Origin: Dysosmobacter acutus | Lineage (GTDB): Bacteria; Bacillota; Clostridia; Oscillospirales; Oscillospiraceae | Direction of reading: 5' to 3' | NCBI RefSeq assembly: GCF_018919205.1 | Contig: NZ_JAHLQN010000001.1 | Location: 2,418,001-2,482,000 of the forward strand | DNA: 64,000 bases | In this document: one piece after another, positions 41,906 through 50,303 of the stretch | Numbering within the stretch: the first letter of the stretch is position 1 | How the letters are laid out: each line of letters opens with the position of its first letter | Notes under the pieces: generated by a model | Seen by the model: only the letters and a program-made list of their open reading frames with translations | Database searches by the model: none | Told to the model about the DNA's origin: nothing | Translations under genes and position numbers: made by a program

Positions 41906-42952
41906 ATGAGGCGGCCATATTTGGACAATCTTCGCTGCATGACTGTGGGACTGGTACTCGTCTACCATGTCTTCTTCCTCTATAACCACATCGGCCTGCC
42001 AGGCGCCATGGGAGATACAGGCGGAGGACGGCTCTTTGATGTGTTTTTGTACGTGGTCTATCCCTGGTGCATGTTTGTATTGTTTCTCATTGCGGGCATG
42101 TGCGCCAGATACTCCTTAAAAAAGCGGAGCAGCCGGGAATTTCTCAAGGAGCGTGCCACAAAGCTGTTAATCCCGTCCACAATTGGTTTGTTCGTTTACC
42201 ATTGGATCGGCGGCTATCTCAATATCAAAATCGGCGGGGGCGCGGACTCCATTCCCGCCGCTCTGCTCTACCCCATCTCGGCCCTCAGCGGAACCGGGCC
42301 GCTGTGGTTTATCCAGATGCTGTTTCTGTTTTCCGTGCTGGTGGTTCTGCTGCGCAGTGTGGACCGGAACGACCGCCTTTGGCGCTGGTGCGGTAAGTGC
42401 AGCTTTCCGGTCCTGCTGTTTTTAGTGGTTCCCATCTGGGGAGCGGCGCAGATTGGGAACCTGCCGGTGCTGATTATGTATCGGTTCGGCATATATGCCT
42501 CCGCCTTTTTGATTGGATATCTGATTTTTTCCCATGAGCGGATACAGGCCCTGCTGGAGCGGTTTCACCTCCCCCTGCTGGCGGCTTCCATATTGCTGGC
42601 CGCACTGTACACGCTCTGTTATTTTGGGGAAAACTACCTCTTCTCCCTTCAGGATTTTTTCACCAACGCATACCTCTGGTCGGCCACGCTGGCCATTCTG
42701 GGCTGCGGAAGAGCCTTCCTGAACCGTAAGGTATCCTCTTATCTGTCGCAGGCAAGCTTTGGGCTGTATATCCTCCACTACCCCGTTGTCCTATCGGTCT
42801 GTTACGCGCTGATCCGTTTTTTCCGACTGCCGCCTCTTGCAAACTACGCCGGCGCCCTCATTTTGGAATTTTCCATCTCCTTTGCCCTGTGGGAACTGTT
42901 CCGGAGGATCCCCGTCGTCCGCTCTCTTGTATTGGGGATGCGCCGGAAATAA
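41906..42952 (+). CDS. Acyltransferase 3 family membrane protein
   Basis: A 348-residue membrane protein with about ten helices. The N-terminal RRPYLDNLRCMTVGLVLVYH with its catalytic-type His, and GTGPLWFIQMLF further on, are typical of OafA/acyltransferase-3 proteins that O-acylate surface glycans or lipids. It would modify envelope or exopolysaccharide, possibly linked to the ligase and glycosyltransferase nearby. AAAGGACAGGAAGC precedes the ATG. Control through the AbrB-type protein is inferred. Confidence 0.85.
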   Translation: MRRPYLDNLRCMTVGLVLVYHVFFLYNHIGLPGAMGDTGGGRLFDVFLYVVYPWCMFVLFLIAGMCARYSLKKRSSREFLKERATKLLIPSTIGLFVYHWIGGYLNIKIGGGADSIPAALLYPISALSGTGPLWFIQMLFLFSVLVVLLRSVDRNDRLWRWCGKCSFPVLLFLVVPIWGAAQIGNLPVLIMYRFGIYASAFLIGYLIFSHERIQALLERFHLPLLAASILLAALYTLCYFGENYLFSLQDFFTNAYLWSATLAILGCGRAFLNRKVSSYLSQASFGLYILHYPVVLSVCYALIRFFRLPPLANYAGALILEFSISFALWELFRRIPVVRSLVLGMRRK

Positions 42953-42955
42953 AAC

Positions 42956-42995
42956 AGCGGGAGCCGCGAAACAAATTGTTTCGCGGCTCCCGCTC
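42956..42995. terminator. Bidirectional terminator between acyltransferase and cold-shock gene
   Basis: AGCGGGAGCCGCGAAACAA pairs with its complement TTGTTTCGCGGCTCCCGCT. T-rich sequence follows on the minus strand (TGTTTTATTT). Confidence 0.8.
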
Positions 42996-43034
42996 ATTCG
43001 CCTGCTGCTTCAGGCGGATGGTTCGATTTTACCC

Positions 43035-43250
43035 TTAGGCGGCGGCCCGGACGTTGACAGCCCGGAGCTTTCTGCTGTCCTTGGGGTCGGTCTCGGTCTC
43101 AAAAGTGACCTTCTGGCCCTCCTGCAGCGTGCGGAAGCCCTGACCCTGGATGGCGGAGAAATGCACGAACACATCGCCGCTGCCGTTGTCGTTGGAGATA
43201 AATCCAAAGCCCTTTTCCTCATTAAACCATTTAACAGTACCGTTATTCAT
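43035..43250 (-). CDS. Cold-shock protein (CspA family)
   Basis: A 71-residue single cold-shock domain. RNP-1 (KGFGFI) and RNP-2 (VFVHFSAI) are intact, with a C-terminal Ala-rich end. It acts as an RNA chaperone. AGGAGG lies 9 nt before the ATG at 43250; two earlier Met/Leu codons lie too close to it. The leader between the promoter and start contains a terminator-like hairpin (43293-43346), suggesting attenuation. Confidence 0.93.
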   Translation of the reverse strand: MNNGTVKWFNEEKGFGFISNDNGSGDVFVHFSAIQGQGFRTLQEGQKVTFETETDPKDSRKLRAVNVRAAA

Positions 43251-43292
43251 CAACATGTACCTCCTGAAAAGATTGTGCTTCAAAATCTGGCA

Positions 43293-43346
43293 AACAAAAA
43301 ACCACCTGGACTAAGTCAAAATGAAAATTGACTTACATCCGGTGGC
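43293..43346 (-). promoter_or_regulatory. Terminator-like hairpin in the cold-shock leader (possible attenuator)
   Basis: On the minus strand: CCACC/GGTGG, GGA/TCC and TAAGTCAA/TTGACTTA form a stacked hairpin, followed by TTTTTTG. It lies between the cold-shock promoter and gene, so it must be bypassed for expression. It may alternatively be a backup terminator for the metK transcript. Confidence 0.65.
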
Positions 43347-43377
43347 AATCAATCACTACATTTAGAACACAAATCTA

Positions 43378-43405
43378 TTATAACAGCCATTTTGGAAAAA
43401 GCAAG
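43378..43405 (-). promoter_or_regulatory. Promoter of the cold-shock gene
   Basis: Minus strand: TTGCTT, a 16-nt spacer, perfect TATAAT. The leader to the ATG is about 120 nt. Confidence 0.65.
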
Positions 43406-43444
43406 CTTTATTTTTTGCATTAGATAAATTATGTGCCGTATGGA

Positions 43445-43485
43445 GATAAAAGCGCAGGGCATCCCGGAAGTCCCGGGATGCCCTG
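43445..43485 (-). terminator. Terminator of metK
   Basis: CAGGGCATCCCGG pairs with CCGGGATGCCCTG, followed by GCGCTTTTATC on the minus strand. Confidence 0.85.
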
Positions 43486-43493
43486 ACAGGGGA

Positions 43494-44678
43494 TCAGTTG
43501 CTCTGCACCACGGCGGATTTCAGCGCCTCGGTCCGGTCGGTATCCTCCCAGCGGACATTCAGATCGGTGCGGCCCATATGGCCGTAAGCGGCTAACTTCC
43601 GGTAGATAGGCCTGCGCAGGTCCAGATCCCGGATGATGGCAGCCGGACGCAGGTCGAAGACCTTGCGCACCGCGGCCTCCAACACGTCGTCGGACACCGT
43701 GCCGGTGCCGAAGGTCTCCACCAGTACGGAGACCGGCTGGGCCACGCCGATGGCGTAGGCCAGCTCCACCTGGCACTTCCTGGCCAGCCCCGCGGCCACC
43801 ACGTTCTTGGCCACGTACCGGGCCGCATAGGCGGCGCTGCGGTCCACCTTGGTGGGGTCCTTGCCGGAGAAACAGCCGCCGCCGTGAGGCGCGCTGCCGC
43901 CGTATGTGTCCACAATGATCTTGCGGCCGGTGAGGCCGGAGTCCGCCGCCGGACCGCCCTTGACAAACCGGCCCGTGGGGTTGACATAAAATTTTGTGTT
44001 CTCATCCAACAGCTCCGCGGGAATGGTGTGCCGGACCACAAGCTTGATCATATCCCTGCGGATCTGCTCAAGAGAGACCTCGGGGCCGTGCTGGGTGGAG
44101 ACCACCACCGTATCCACCCGGACCGGCTTGTCCCCCTCATATTCCACGGTGACCTGGGTCTTTCCGTCGGGCCGCAGGTAGTCCACCGCGCCGCTCTTGC
44201 GGATCTCTGTCAGCCGCAGGGCCAGCTTGTGGCTCAGTGAGATGGCCAGGGGCATCAGTTCAGGGGTCTCGTCGCAGGCATAGCCGAACATCATGCCCTG
44301 GTCCCCGGCGCCGTTGGTCAGGCTGTCCTTGCCCTCCTTGCTCTCCAGGGACTGGTCCACGCCCATGGCGATGTCGCCGGACTGCTCGTCAATGGACGTG
44401 ATGACGGCACAGGTCTCGCAGTCAAAGCCGAACTTGCCCCGGTCGTAGCCGATCTCCCGCACTACCTCCCGGGCGATCTTAGGGATATCCACATAGCAGC
44501 TGGTGCTGATTTCACCCATGACGTGGATCAATCCGGTGCAGGCCGTGGTTTCACAGGCCACCCGGGCCTCGGGGTCCTTTTCGATGATCGCATCCAAAAC
44601 CGCATCGGAGATCTGGTCGCAGATTTTGTCGGGATGCCCCTCCGTCACAGATTCAGAGGTGAAGAAATGCTTTGCCAT
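43494..44678 (-). CDS. metK: S-adenosylmethionine synthetase
   Basis: A 394-residue enzyme making SAM from methionine and ATP. N-terminal [20 protein letters not shown], methionine-loop region VDQSLE, the [15 protein letters not shown] loop, and the [19 protein letters not shown] phosphate loop are all present; full length. AAAGGAG precedes the ATG. The leader holds a SAM-I riboswitch with a terminator, so SAM represses its own synthesis. It provides SAM for the MtnN/LuxS recycling genes found later in the window. Confidence 0.96.
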   Translation of the reverse strand: MAKHFFTSESVTEGHPDKICDQISDAVLDAIIEKDPEARVACETTACTGLIHVMGEISTSCYVDIPKIAREVVREIGYDRGKFGFDCETCAVITSIDEQSGDIAMGVDQSLESKEGKDSLTNGAGDQGMMFGYACDETPELMPLAISLSHKLALRLTEIRKSGAVDYLRPDGKTQVTVEYEGDKPVRVDTVVVSTQHGPEVSLEQIRRDMIKLVVRHTIPAELLDENTKFYVNPTGRFVKGGPAADSGLTGRKIIVDTYGGSAPHGGGCFSGKDPTKVDRSAAYAARYVAKNVVAAGLARKCQVELAYAIGVAQPVSVLVETFGTGTVSDDVLEAAVRKVFDLRPAAIIRDLDLRRPIYRKLAAYGHMGRTDLNVRWEDTDRTEALKSAVVQSN

Positions 44679-44716
44679 ATAGTTGCTCCTTTCATGTTCC
44701 CTTTGGAGCGCAAGCC

Positions 44717-44752
44717 GAAAAAAAGCACGCTCCGTACTCGACGGACCGTGTC
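44717..44752 (-). terminator. S-box regulated terminator before metK
   Basis: CACGGTCCGT pairs with ACGGAGCGTG (one internal mismatch), followed by CTTTTTTT on the minus strand, between the S-box and the metK start. Confidence 0.85.
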
Positions 44753-44766
44753 AGTAAGCTTTTACC

Positions 44767-44860
44767 GCTCCTCATCTTTCGATAGCCGTCGGATTTGGCA
44801 CCTTGCAGGGCAGGTTGCCGTGGTTTCACAGGGCCGTTCCCTCCACCACTCTTGATAAGG
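44767..44860 (-). promoter_or_regulatory. SAM-I riboswitch (S-box)
   Basis: Minus-strand leader with CTTATCAAGAG, GGAGGGA, GGCCCTGTGAAACC, CGGCAACC, AAGGTGCCAA and the closing AGATGAGGA, the standard S-box order including the kink-turn and pseudoknot bases. SAM binding should stabilise the terminator and lower metK expression. Confidence 0.95.
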
Positions 44861-44878
44861 GATTCAATTGTGTTTACT

Positions 44879-44907
44879 ATACTACGCAGTTTTTGACGGA
44901 TTGTCAA
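44879..44907 (-). promoter_or_regulatory. Promoter of metK
   Basis: Minus strand: TTGACA, a 17-nt spacer, TAGTAT, about 20 nt before the S-box. Confidence 0.6.
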
Positions 44908-45047
44908 TATACACTTGCCGGATTCTGTGTGATTTGCGTTTTTTTGCTGCCATTACAGGAAATTCAAAAAATAGACATGACTTTTCCCATTCTCTATGGT
45001 ATGGTATATTGCGTTATGATTTGTCTTTCGCAATGGAGGTTGTGATT

Positions 45048-45914
45048 TTGAGAAAACTGTATGACGCGGTGGACCGGTTCTGCGCCACCCACCCGCGCTT
45101 CGGCATCCCCAACCTGATGATGACCATTGTCATCGGCAACGCCATCATCTATCTGCTGGCCCGGCTGAGCAATTACGGCGCCATCTCCTTTTTGAGCTTT
45201 GATCTGTACCACCTGCTCCACGGTGAACTCTGGCGGCTGCTGACGTTCCTCTTTGTCCCCAATACCTTCGATCTCTTCTCCCTGGCCATCTCGCTCTATT
45301 TTTACTATTTCGTGGGCAGTGTGCTGGAGCGGGAGTGGGGTACGGCCAAATTCACGCTCTACTACCTCAGCGGCGCGGTGCTGACGCTCCTGGCCACAGT
45401 GGCCGCCTCGCTGATCAGCGGCAACTGGTATCTGACGCTGTCCGGCACCTACTATGTGAACATGTCCATGTTCTTTGCCTTTGCCATGCTCTACCCCGAC
45501 ATGCAGGTACTGCTGTTTTTCATCATCCCGCTGAAGGTCAAGTGGCTGGCATGGGCCAACGCGGCGCTCTTCGCGGTGGACATCCTGCGCTCTCTTATAT
45601 GGTTCAACCTCAGCGGTATCCTCTTCCCCCTCATTGCGCTCTTTAACTTCTTTGTCTTTTTCGCACCGGACTTCTTCCACTTTGCCGAGCGCAAGCGCTA
45701 CCAGCACAGCCGGCAGAGCAGCAGCTTCCGAAAGACGATGCACAAAGAGGAACCCACAAAGCGCTCCTACCGCCACAAATGCGCCGTCTGCGGCCGCACC
45801 GACGCGGATCATCCGGAGCTCCAGTTCCGCTACTGCTCCCGCTGCACCGGCTACCACTGCTACTGTCAGGATCACATCTTCAACCATGTGCACTTCACCG
45901 ACGATCAGCCCTGA
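45048..45914 (+). CDS. Rhomboid-like membrane protein with C-terminal zinc-ribbon-like tail
   Basis: A 288-residue protein with six or seven rhomboid-like helices (GELWRLLTFLFVP, VLEREWGTAKFTLYYLSG). The position of the catalytic GxSG holds SGTYYVNMSM, so the serine protease motif is missing and it is probably inactive. A basic linker and a C-terminal Cys/His cluster (CAVCGRT, YCSRCTGYHCYCQDH) follow, likely binding Zn. The start is TTG at 45048, with GGAGG 8 nt upstream. A role as an adaptor or membrane sensor is inferred. Confidence 0.75.
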   Translation: MRKLYDAVDRFCATHPRFGIPNLMMTIVIGNAIIYLLARLSNYGAISFLSFDLYHLLHGELWRLLTFLFVPNTFDLFSLAISLYFYYFVGSVLEREWGTAKFTLYYLSGAVLTLLATVAASLISGNWYLTLSGTYYVNMSMFFAFAMLYPDMQVLLFFIIPLKVKWLAWANAALFAVDILRSLIWFNLSGILFPLIALFNFFVFFAPDFFHFAERKRYQHSRQSSSFRKTMHKEEPTKRSYRHKCAVCGRTDADHPELQFRYCSRCTGYHCYCQDHIFNHVHFTDDQP

Positions 45915-45953
45915 TAAAAAGCGCCTCTTCCTGTTTGGAAGAGGCGCTTTTTT
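45915..45953 (+). terminator. Terminator of rhomboid-like gene
   Basis: AAAAAGCGCCTCTTCC pairs with GGAAGAGGCGCTTTTTT. Confidence 0.9.
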
Positions 45954-45964
45954 GAAAAATCCGA

Positions 45965-46195
45965 TCAACTCAGGTCCTTCAGGCGGAAGGCTGTTCCCTC
46001 CTCCAGGCCCAGACGTTCCAAAAGAGGCTCCGGGACCTCCCGGCACACTTGGCCCCGGTGGGTGAGAATCCGGAGGAACACCCGGTCCGGCTCTCCCTCC
46101 GGCCGCTCCTCACAGCCGTAATCCGCCTCTCCAATCTGCATCACAACAGCGTCCAGGTCCCCCTGGAGCCTTAAAAGCAGCTGTTCCTGATCCAT
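45965..46195 (-). CDS. Small protein, function unknown
   Basis: A 76-residue soluble protein (MDQEQLLLRLQGDLDAVVMQIG). It has a mid-section beta pattern (VFLRILTHRGQVCREVPEPLLERL) and one Cys pair. GGAGGGATATCAC precedes the ATG. It lies downstream of pepD on the same strand and may be cotranscribed. No family is recognised. Confidence 0.55.
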   Translation of the reverse strand: MDQEQLLLRLQGDLDAVVMQIGEADYGCEERPEGEPDRVFLRILTHRGQVCREVPEPLLERLGLEEGTAFRLKDLS

Positions 46196-46231
46196 GTGAT
46201 ATCCCTCCTGTGCGCGGCGTTCCGACTGCCT

Positions 46232-47674
46232 TTACCTGCAACGCCTCAGCACCTCCAGCAGGAACGTCCAGACCCGCTGGACAGAGGAGACGCTCATCCG
46301 CTCCTGGGCGGTGTGGATTTTGGTGAGATCGGGGCCGATGGACACGCAGTCCAATCCCGGCATCTTTCCGGAGAGAAGGCCGCATTCCAGCCCCGCGTGG
46401 ATGGCCTCCACCTTGGGGGCGCGGCCATACTGCTCCGTGAATACGTCCTCCATCACCTGGCGCAGGGGCGAATCCTTGCGGTACTCCCAGGCCGGATAGT
46501 CGCCGCTCAAGTGCAGCGTTCCGCCGATCTGACCTGCCAGGAAACCCAGCCGGTCTATCATCATCTGCTTCTGGCTGGCCACGGAGCTGCGGACGCAGTA
46601 GGCGGCCGCCACCTGGTTCTCCTCCGTGGTGAGTATCCCCAGGTTCAGCGAGCTCTGCACCAGGCCCGGGATATCCTGGCTCATGGCCTGAATGCCGCTG
46701 GGGGAAAGGCTCAGAAAGAGAACGATCCCCTGGGTGGAGGCATTGGTCATGGCCTTTCCGCTCCACTTTTCGCAAGCGGTCAGGAAAACGCTCACCCCCG
46801 GATCGGAAGACGCCAGCTCCTGGCGGAAGGCGTTTTCCAGTTCCTCCACCGTTTCCCTCACCGTCCGGGTGTCTTCGCACAGGAACCGGGCGGAGGACTC
46901 CCGGACAATGGCGTTGTCCTTTGTGCCGCCGCCGACGGACACCAGCCGAATCTCCGTCCGGCGGCTCAGGGCGCAGAGGATCCGGCCCATCAGCTCGTTG
47001 CCCATGCCCCGGCCCTTGTCGATCTCCACGCCGGAGTGGCCGCCCTTCAGGCCGCCCACCGTCACGGTATACACGGTTCCAGCCGCCGCCTCCCACTGAA
47101 CCGGCAGGTCGCACCGGGCCACCACGCCGCCGGCACAGCTGACGGTGAAGATGCCCTCCACCTCGGAGTCGATGTTGATGAGCTTGCGGCCCTTTAGAGG
47201 CGACACATCCAGCGCCGCCGCTCCTAACATGCCGATCTCCTCATCCACGGTGAACACCGCCTCCAGACGGGGATGGCTGATCTCGCCGGATTCCAGCACG
47301 GCAAGGGTCATGGCCACGGCAATGCCGTCATCTCCGCCCAAGGTGGTTCCCTTCGCGTACACCTGATCGCCGTCCACCGCCAGCTCCAGTCCCTCTTTCT
47401 CCATATCAAGGGTGCACTCCGGCGCCTGTTCGCAGACCATATCCAGGTGGCCCTGCAAAATCACCGGTTCCGCCGACTCATAGCCGGGAGTGGCCTCCTT
47501 GACGATGATGACGTTGTTTGCCGCGTCCTGGTGGCACTCCAGGCCCCGGGCCCTTGCAAACTCCACGCAGTAATCGCTGATGGCCTTGGTATTCCGGGAG
47601 CCGTGAGGAATTTTGCAAAGCTCCTCAAAATAGTAAAATACCCGGCCGGGCTCCAGCTGTTCCAATACACGCAT
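46232..47674 (-). CDS. pepD: Aminoacyl-histidine dipeptidase (PepD, M20 family)
   Basis: A 480-residue dinuclear zinc dipeptidase. Metal-site motifs are GHLDMVCEQ, GGDDGIA, DEEIGMLGA and DSEVEG; the lid domain is inserted after the VGGLKGGHSGVEID segment. It cleaves dipeptides such as Xaa-His in the cytoplasm. GGAGGAAATAGAGCG precedes the ATG at 47674. It sits beside a PqqD-like protein and an OPT oligopeptide transporter, suggesting coordinated peptide use. Confidence 0.93.
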   Translation of the reverse strand: MRVLEQLEPGRVFYYFEELCKIPHGSRNTKAISDYCVEFARARGLECHQDAANNVIIVKEATPGYESAEPVILQGHLDMVCEQAPECTLDMEKEGLELAVDGDQVYAKGTTLGGDDGIAVAMTLAVLESGEISHPRLEAVFTVDEEIGMLGAAALDVSPLKGRKLINIDSEVEGIFTVSCAGGVVARCDLPVQWEAAAGTVYTVTVGGLKGGHSGVEIDKGRGMGNELMGRILCALSRRTEIRLVSVGGGTKDNAIVRESSARFLCEDTRTVRETVEELENAFRQELASSDPGVSVFLTACEKWSGKAMTNASTQGIVLFLSLSPSGIQAMSQDIPGLVQSSLNLGILTTEENQVAAAYCVRSSVASQKQMMIDRLGFLAGQIGGTLHLSGDYPAWEYRKDSPLRQVMEDVFTEQYGRAPKVEAIHAGLECGLLSGKMPGLDCVSIGPDLTKIHTAQERMSVSSVQRVWTFLLEVLRRCR

Positions 47675-47678
47675 CGCT

Positions 47679-48101
47679 CTATTTCCTCCTTGCGGCGTTG
47701 GCCGCCCATGATCTCCCCCGCGCTCCGCGGGTGCCGCGACTTGCCGTTCCCGGCATCGGGGAAGCGTCCGCAAACCGGATCAGCCGTCCGCTCCAAAGGG
47801 TGTTCAGGTAGCAGACCAGCCTGTTGTAAAGCGGTTCCACCTCGGGTCCAAACTGATCCAGCATCCGCTCCGCCAGCTGGCCAACCGTAGAAGTTCCGTC
47901 CATCTGGCGCCACAGGTAGCTGCCGTAGCCGTCCAGTGCGATATGGCTCACCGGCGGCGTATGGGCCACAGTCTGGGCAATGCGGTCAAAAACGCCGCCG
48001 TGGGTCATATGGATGACCACCGTGCCATCCTCCCGCTCCTCCCACCGGAACGCCGGATTGACCTCAGGCACCCAGTCCAGAAAGTTCTCCTTCTTTGCCA
48101 C
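47679..48101 (-). CDS. PqqD-family protein
   Basis: A 140-residue protein with a PqqD-like fold (WVPEVNPAFRWEEREDG, DGYGSYLWRQMDGTSTVGQLAERM). Normally PqqD presents a precursor peptide to a radical SAM enzyme, but no such enzyme or precursor is seen nearby. The start is GTG at 48101 with GGAGGAGG upstream. It ends 4 nt before pepD, so both are probably cotranscribed. The role is unclear. Confidence 0.75.
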   Translation of the reverse strand: MAKKENFLDWVPEVNPAFRWEEREDGTVVIHMTHGGVFDRIAQTVAHTPPVSHIALDGYGSYLWRQMDGTSTVGQLAERMLDQFGPEVEPLYNRLVCYLNTLWSGRLIRFADASPMPGTASRGTRGARGRSWAANAARRK

Positions 48102-48172
48102 GCTTCCTCCTCCGACTGACCGGAAAGGCCGTACACCAAAAGTATACAGCCCTCCCGCCTTTCTTGCAAGCT

Positions 48173-50080
48173 TCAATTGCCGTCCCGTCCCCGTGCGGCG
48201 GCCCACCAGAGGCTTGTAAGCAGCAACGAAAAGGCGACCAGCCCGCCCACGCTGCCGATGCCGACGCCCCGGTTCGAAAGATCCAGGAACGCGCCGAAGG
48301 ACGCATATCCCCGAAAGGGGATCACGGCAAACAGGGCCAGCACAATACCCACAAGCCCCTCTCCGGCAATGAGTCCGGAGGCGTAGAGCACACCGGAGCG
48401 CACCGCGCCGTCCTTCTCCTCTTCCGAGCGGTAGCGGCGCTTTTCCACAAAGTGCCGGACCAGCGCGCCGGCCATGATCGGGGTGGAGAGGTAAATGGGC
48501 AGATACAGCCCAATGGCAAAGGGCAGCACTGGGATCCCAAGGACCTCCGCCGCCACGGCGATCATCACACCCACCCCCACCAGAGTCCAGGGCAGGTTTC
48601 CGCCCATGACGCCTTCCACCACCAGCTTCATCAGCGTGGCCTGTGGGGCGGGCAGCTCCGTGGAGTCGTATCCCCAGGCGATGGAGAGAAGATAGAGTAT
48701 GGCGCCGATGGCGATGGCCGACGCCGTGCAGCCGATCAGTTCTCCGATCTGCTGCTTGCGGGGCGTCGCGCCTAAGAGAAAGCCGGTCTTCAGGTCCTGA
48801 GAGGTATCTCCGGCAATGGCTGCCACGATGCAGATCACAGAGCCGATAGTGATGGCTGCGGTCATTCCCTCAATCCCCGTTTCGCCCGCAGCCTTCAACA
48901 GCAGCGTGGAGATCAGCAGCGTCGCGATGGCCATTCCGGAGACCGGGTTGTTGGAGGAACCGATCAGCCCCACCATCCGGGAGGACACGGTGGCAAAGAA
49001 AAAGGAAAAGATGATGACCAGCAGCGCGGTGGGCAGCGTGAGCGGGATCACCGGGATCAGCCACAGGGCGGCCGCCACCACGGCCACCGCCGCCAGCAAA
49101 AATCCCATGGAGAGGTCCTGCTCCGTGCGGAGCGTCCCCAGTCCGTTTTTGCCATAGCCTCCCAGGGCGTCCCGGAAGGTGCGCGCAATCAGGGGGAGGG
49201 ATTTGATCAGGCTGATGATTCCGCCCGCCGCCACGGCGCCCGCGCCGATATAGCGGATGAAGCTGCCCCAGAGCGCCGAAGAACCTTCCTGAAGCAGCTC
49301 ATTGACCGACACGGTGGCGGGGAACAGCACCGCATCTCCGCCGAAGAGCGCGATGAGAGGCATGAGCACAAACCAGCCCAGCACGCCGCCGGCAAAGAGA
49401 TAGGAGGACACCCTGACCCCGCAGATATAGCCCACGCCCGCCAGGGCCGGCAAAACATCCACACCGATGCCGGAGCCCCGGTAGCCGTGGATATCATAGG
49501 CGATCTCGCTTGGAAACGCCTTCAGCCCGTCGGCAATGAATTTGTAGAGCCCCGCGATCCCCAGGCCGGAGAACACCACCGAGGCTCTGGTGCCTCCCTC
49601 TTCCCCGGCGATGAGCACCTCGGCGCAGGCCTGCCCCTCCGGATAGGCCAGTACGGCATGCTCTTTGACGATCAGCGCGCTGCGCAGCGGGATCATCAAC
49701 AGCACGCCCAAGACGCCTCCGCACAGGGCGATCAGCCCGATCTCAAGGAGCGACGGCATGTCGCCCAGGCCCTCTCCCGCCCACATGAACAGCGCCGGCA
49801 GCGTAAATATGGCCCCGGAGGCCACCGATTCCCCGGCGGAGCCGATGGTCTGCACCATGTTGTTTTCCAAAATGGAGTTGCGGCGCATCAGCTTGCGGAT
49901 CACCCCCATGGAGATGACCGCCGCGGGGACGGAGGCGGAGACCGTCATCCCCACCCGCAGCCCCAGATACGCGTTGGCGCCCCCAAAGAGGACGGCCAGC
50001 ACCACGCCTAACACCACGGAAACCACTGTCAGCTCAGGCATCACCCGATCCGCGGGGACATAGGGTTTGTTCTCTTCCAT
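48173..50080 (-). CDS. OPT-family oligopeptide transporter
   Basis: A 635-residue membrane protein with 14-16 helices. Landmarks: [20 protein letters not shown] near the N-terminus, [17 protein letters not shown], and a later [20 protein letters not shown]. These match bacterial OPT (YSL/OPT) transporters for oligopeptides or metal chelates. AAGGAAGAGAG precedes the ATG at 50080. It is next to PqqD and PepD genes, suggesting peptide uptake followed by hydrolysis. Confidence 0.9.
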   Translation of the reverse strand: MEENKPYVPADRVMPELTVVSVVLGVVLAVLFGGANAYLGLRVGMTVSASVPAAVISMGVIRKLMRRNSILENNMVQTIGSAGESVASGAIFTLPALFMWAGEGLGDMPSLLEIGLIALCGGVLGVLLMIPLRSALIVKEHAVLAYPEGQACAEVLIAGEEGGTRASVVFSGLGIAGLYKFIADGLKAFPSEIAYDIHGYRGSGIGVDVLPALAGVGYICGVRVSSYLFAGGVLGWFVLMPLIALFGGDAVLFPATVSVNELLQEGSSALWGSFIRYIGAGAVAAGGIISLIKSLPLIARTFRDALGGYGKNGLGTLRTEQDLSMGFLLAAVAVVAAALWLIPVIPLTLPTALLVIIFSFFFATVSSRMVGLIGSSNNPVSGMAIATLLISTLLLKAAGETGIEGMTAAITIGSVICIVAAIAGDTSQDLKTGFLLGATPRKQQIGELIGCTASAIAIGAILYLLSIAWGYDSTELPAPQATLMKLVVEGVMGGNLPWTLVGVGVMIAVAAEVLGIPVLPFAIGLYLPIYLSTPIMAGALVRHFVEKRRYRSEEEKDGAVRSGVLYASGLIAGEGLVGIVLALFAVIPFRGYASFGAFLDLSNRGVGIGSVGGLVAFSLLLTSLWWAAARGRDGN

Positions 50081-50260
50081 GACTCTCTTCCTTTCCAGTC
50101 CGGCCGCGCCTGATCGCGCAGACAGGCTCTTTTGATAAAAGCCCCCGGATTCAATCTCTCCCTTCCACAAGCTTTCATTCGAGGAAATTTCCGGAAATCC
50201 GGTCCGCGCCTTCACGTTTGACCGCCGGCGAGATGCCGCGATGACTGTGGCAACCGATCA

Positions 50261-50302
50261 AAAAGCACCCGGTGGGCTTTCGTCCACCGGGTGCTTTTTT
50301 TC
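50261..50302. terminator. Terminator downstream of MATE gene
   Basis: AAAAGCACCCGGTGG pairs with CCACCGGGTGCTTTTTTT, in the gap between the OPT start and the MATE stop. T runs are present on both strands. Confidence 0.85.
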
Positions 50303-50303
50303 T

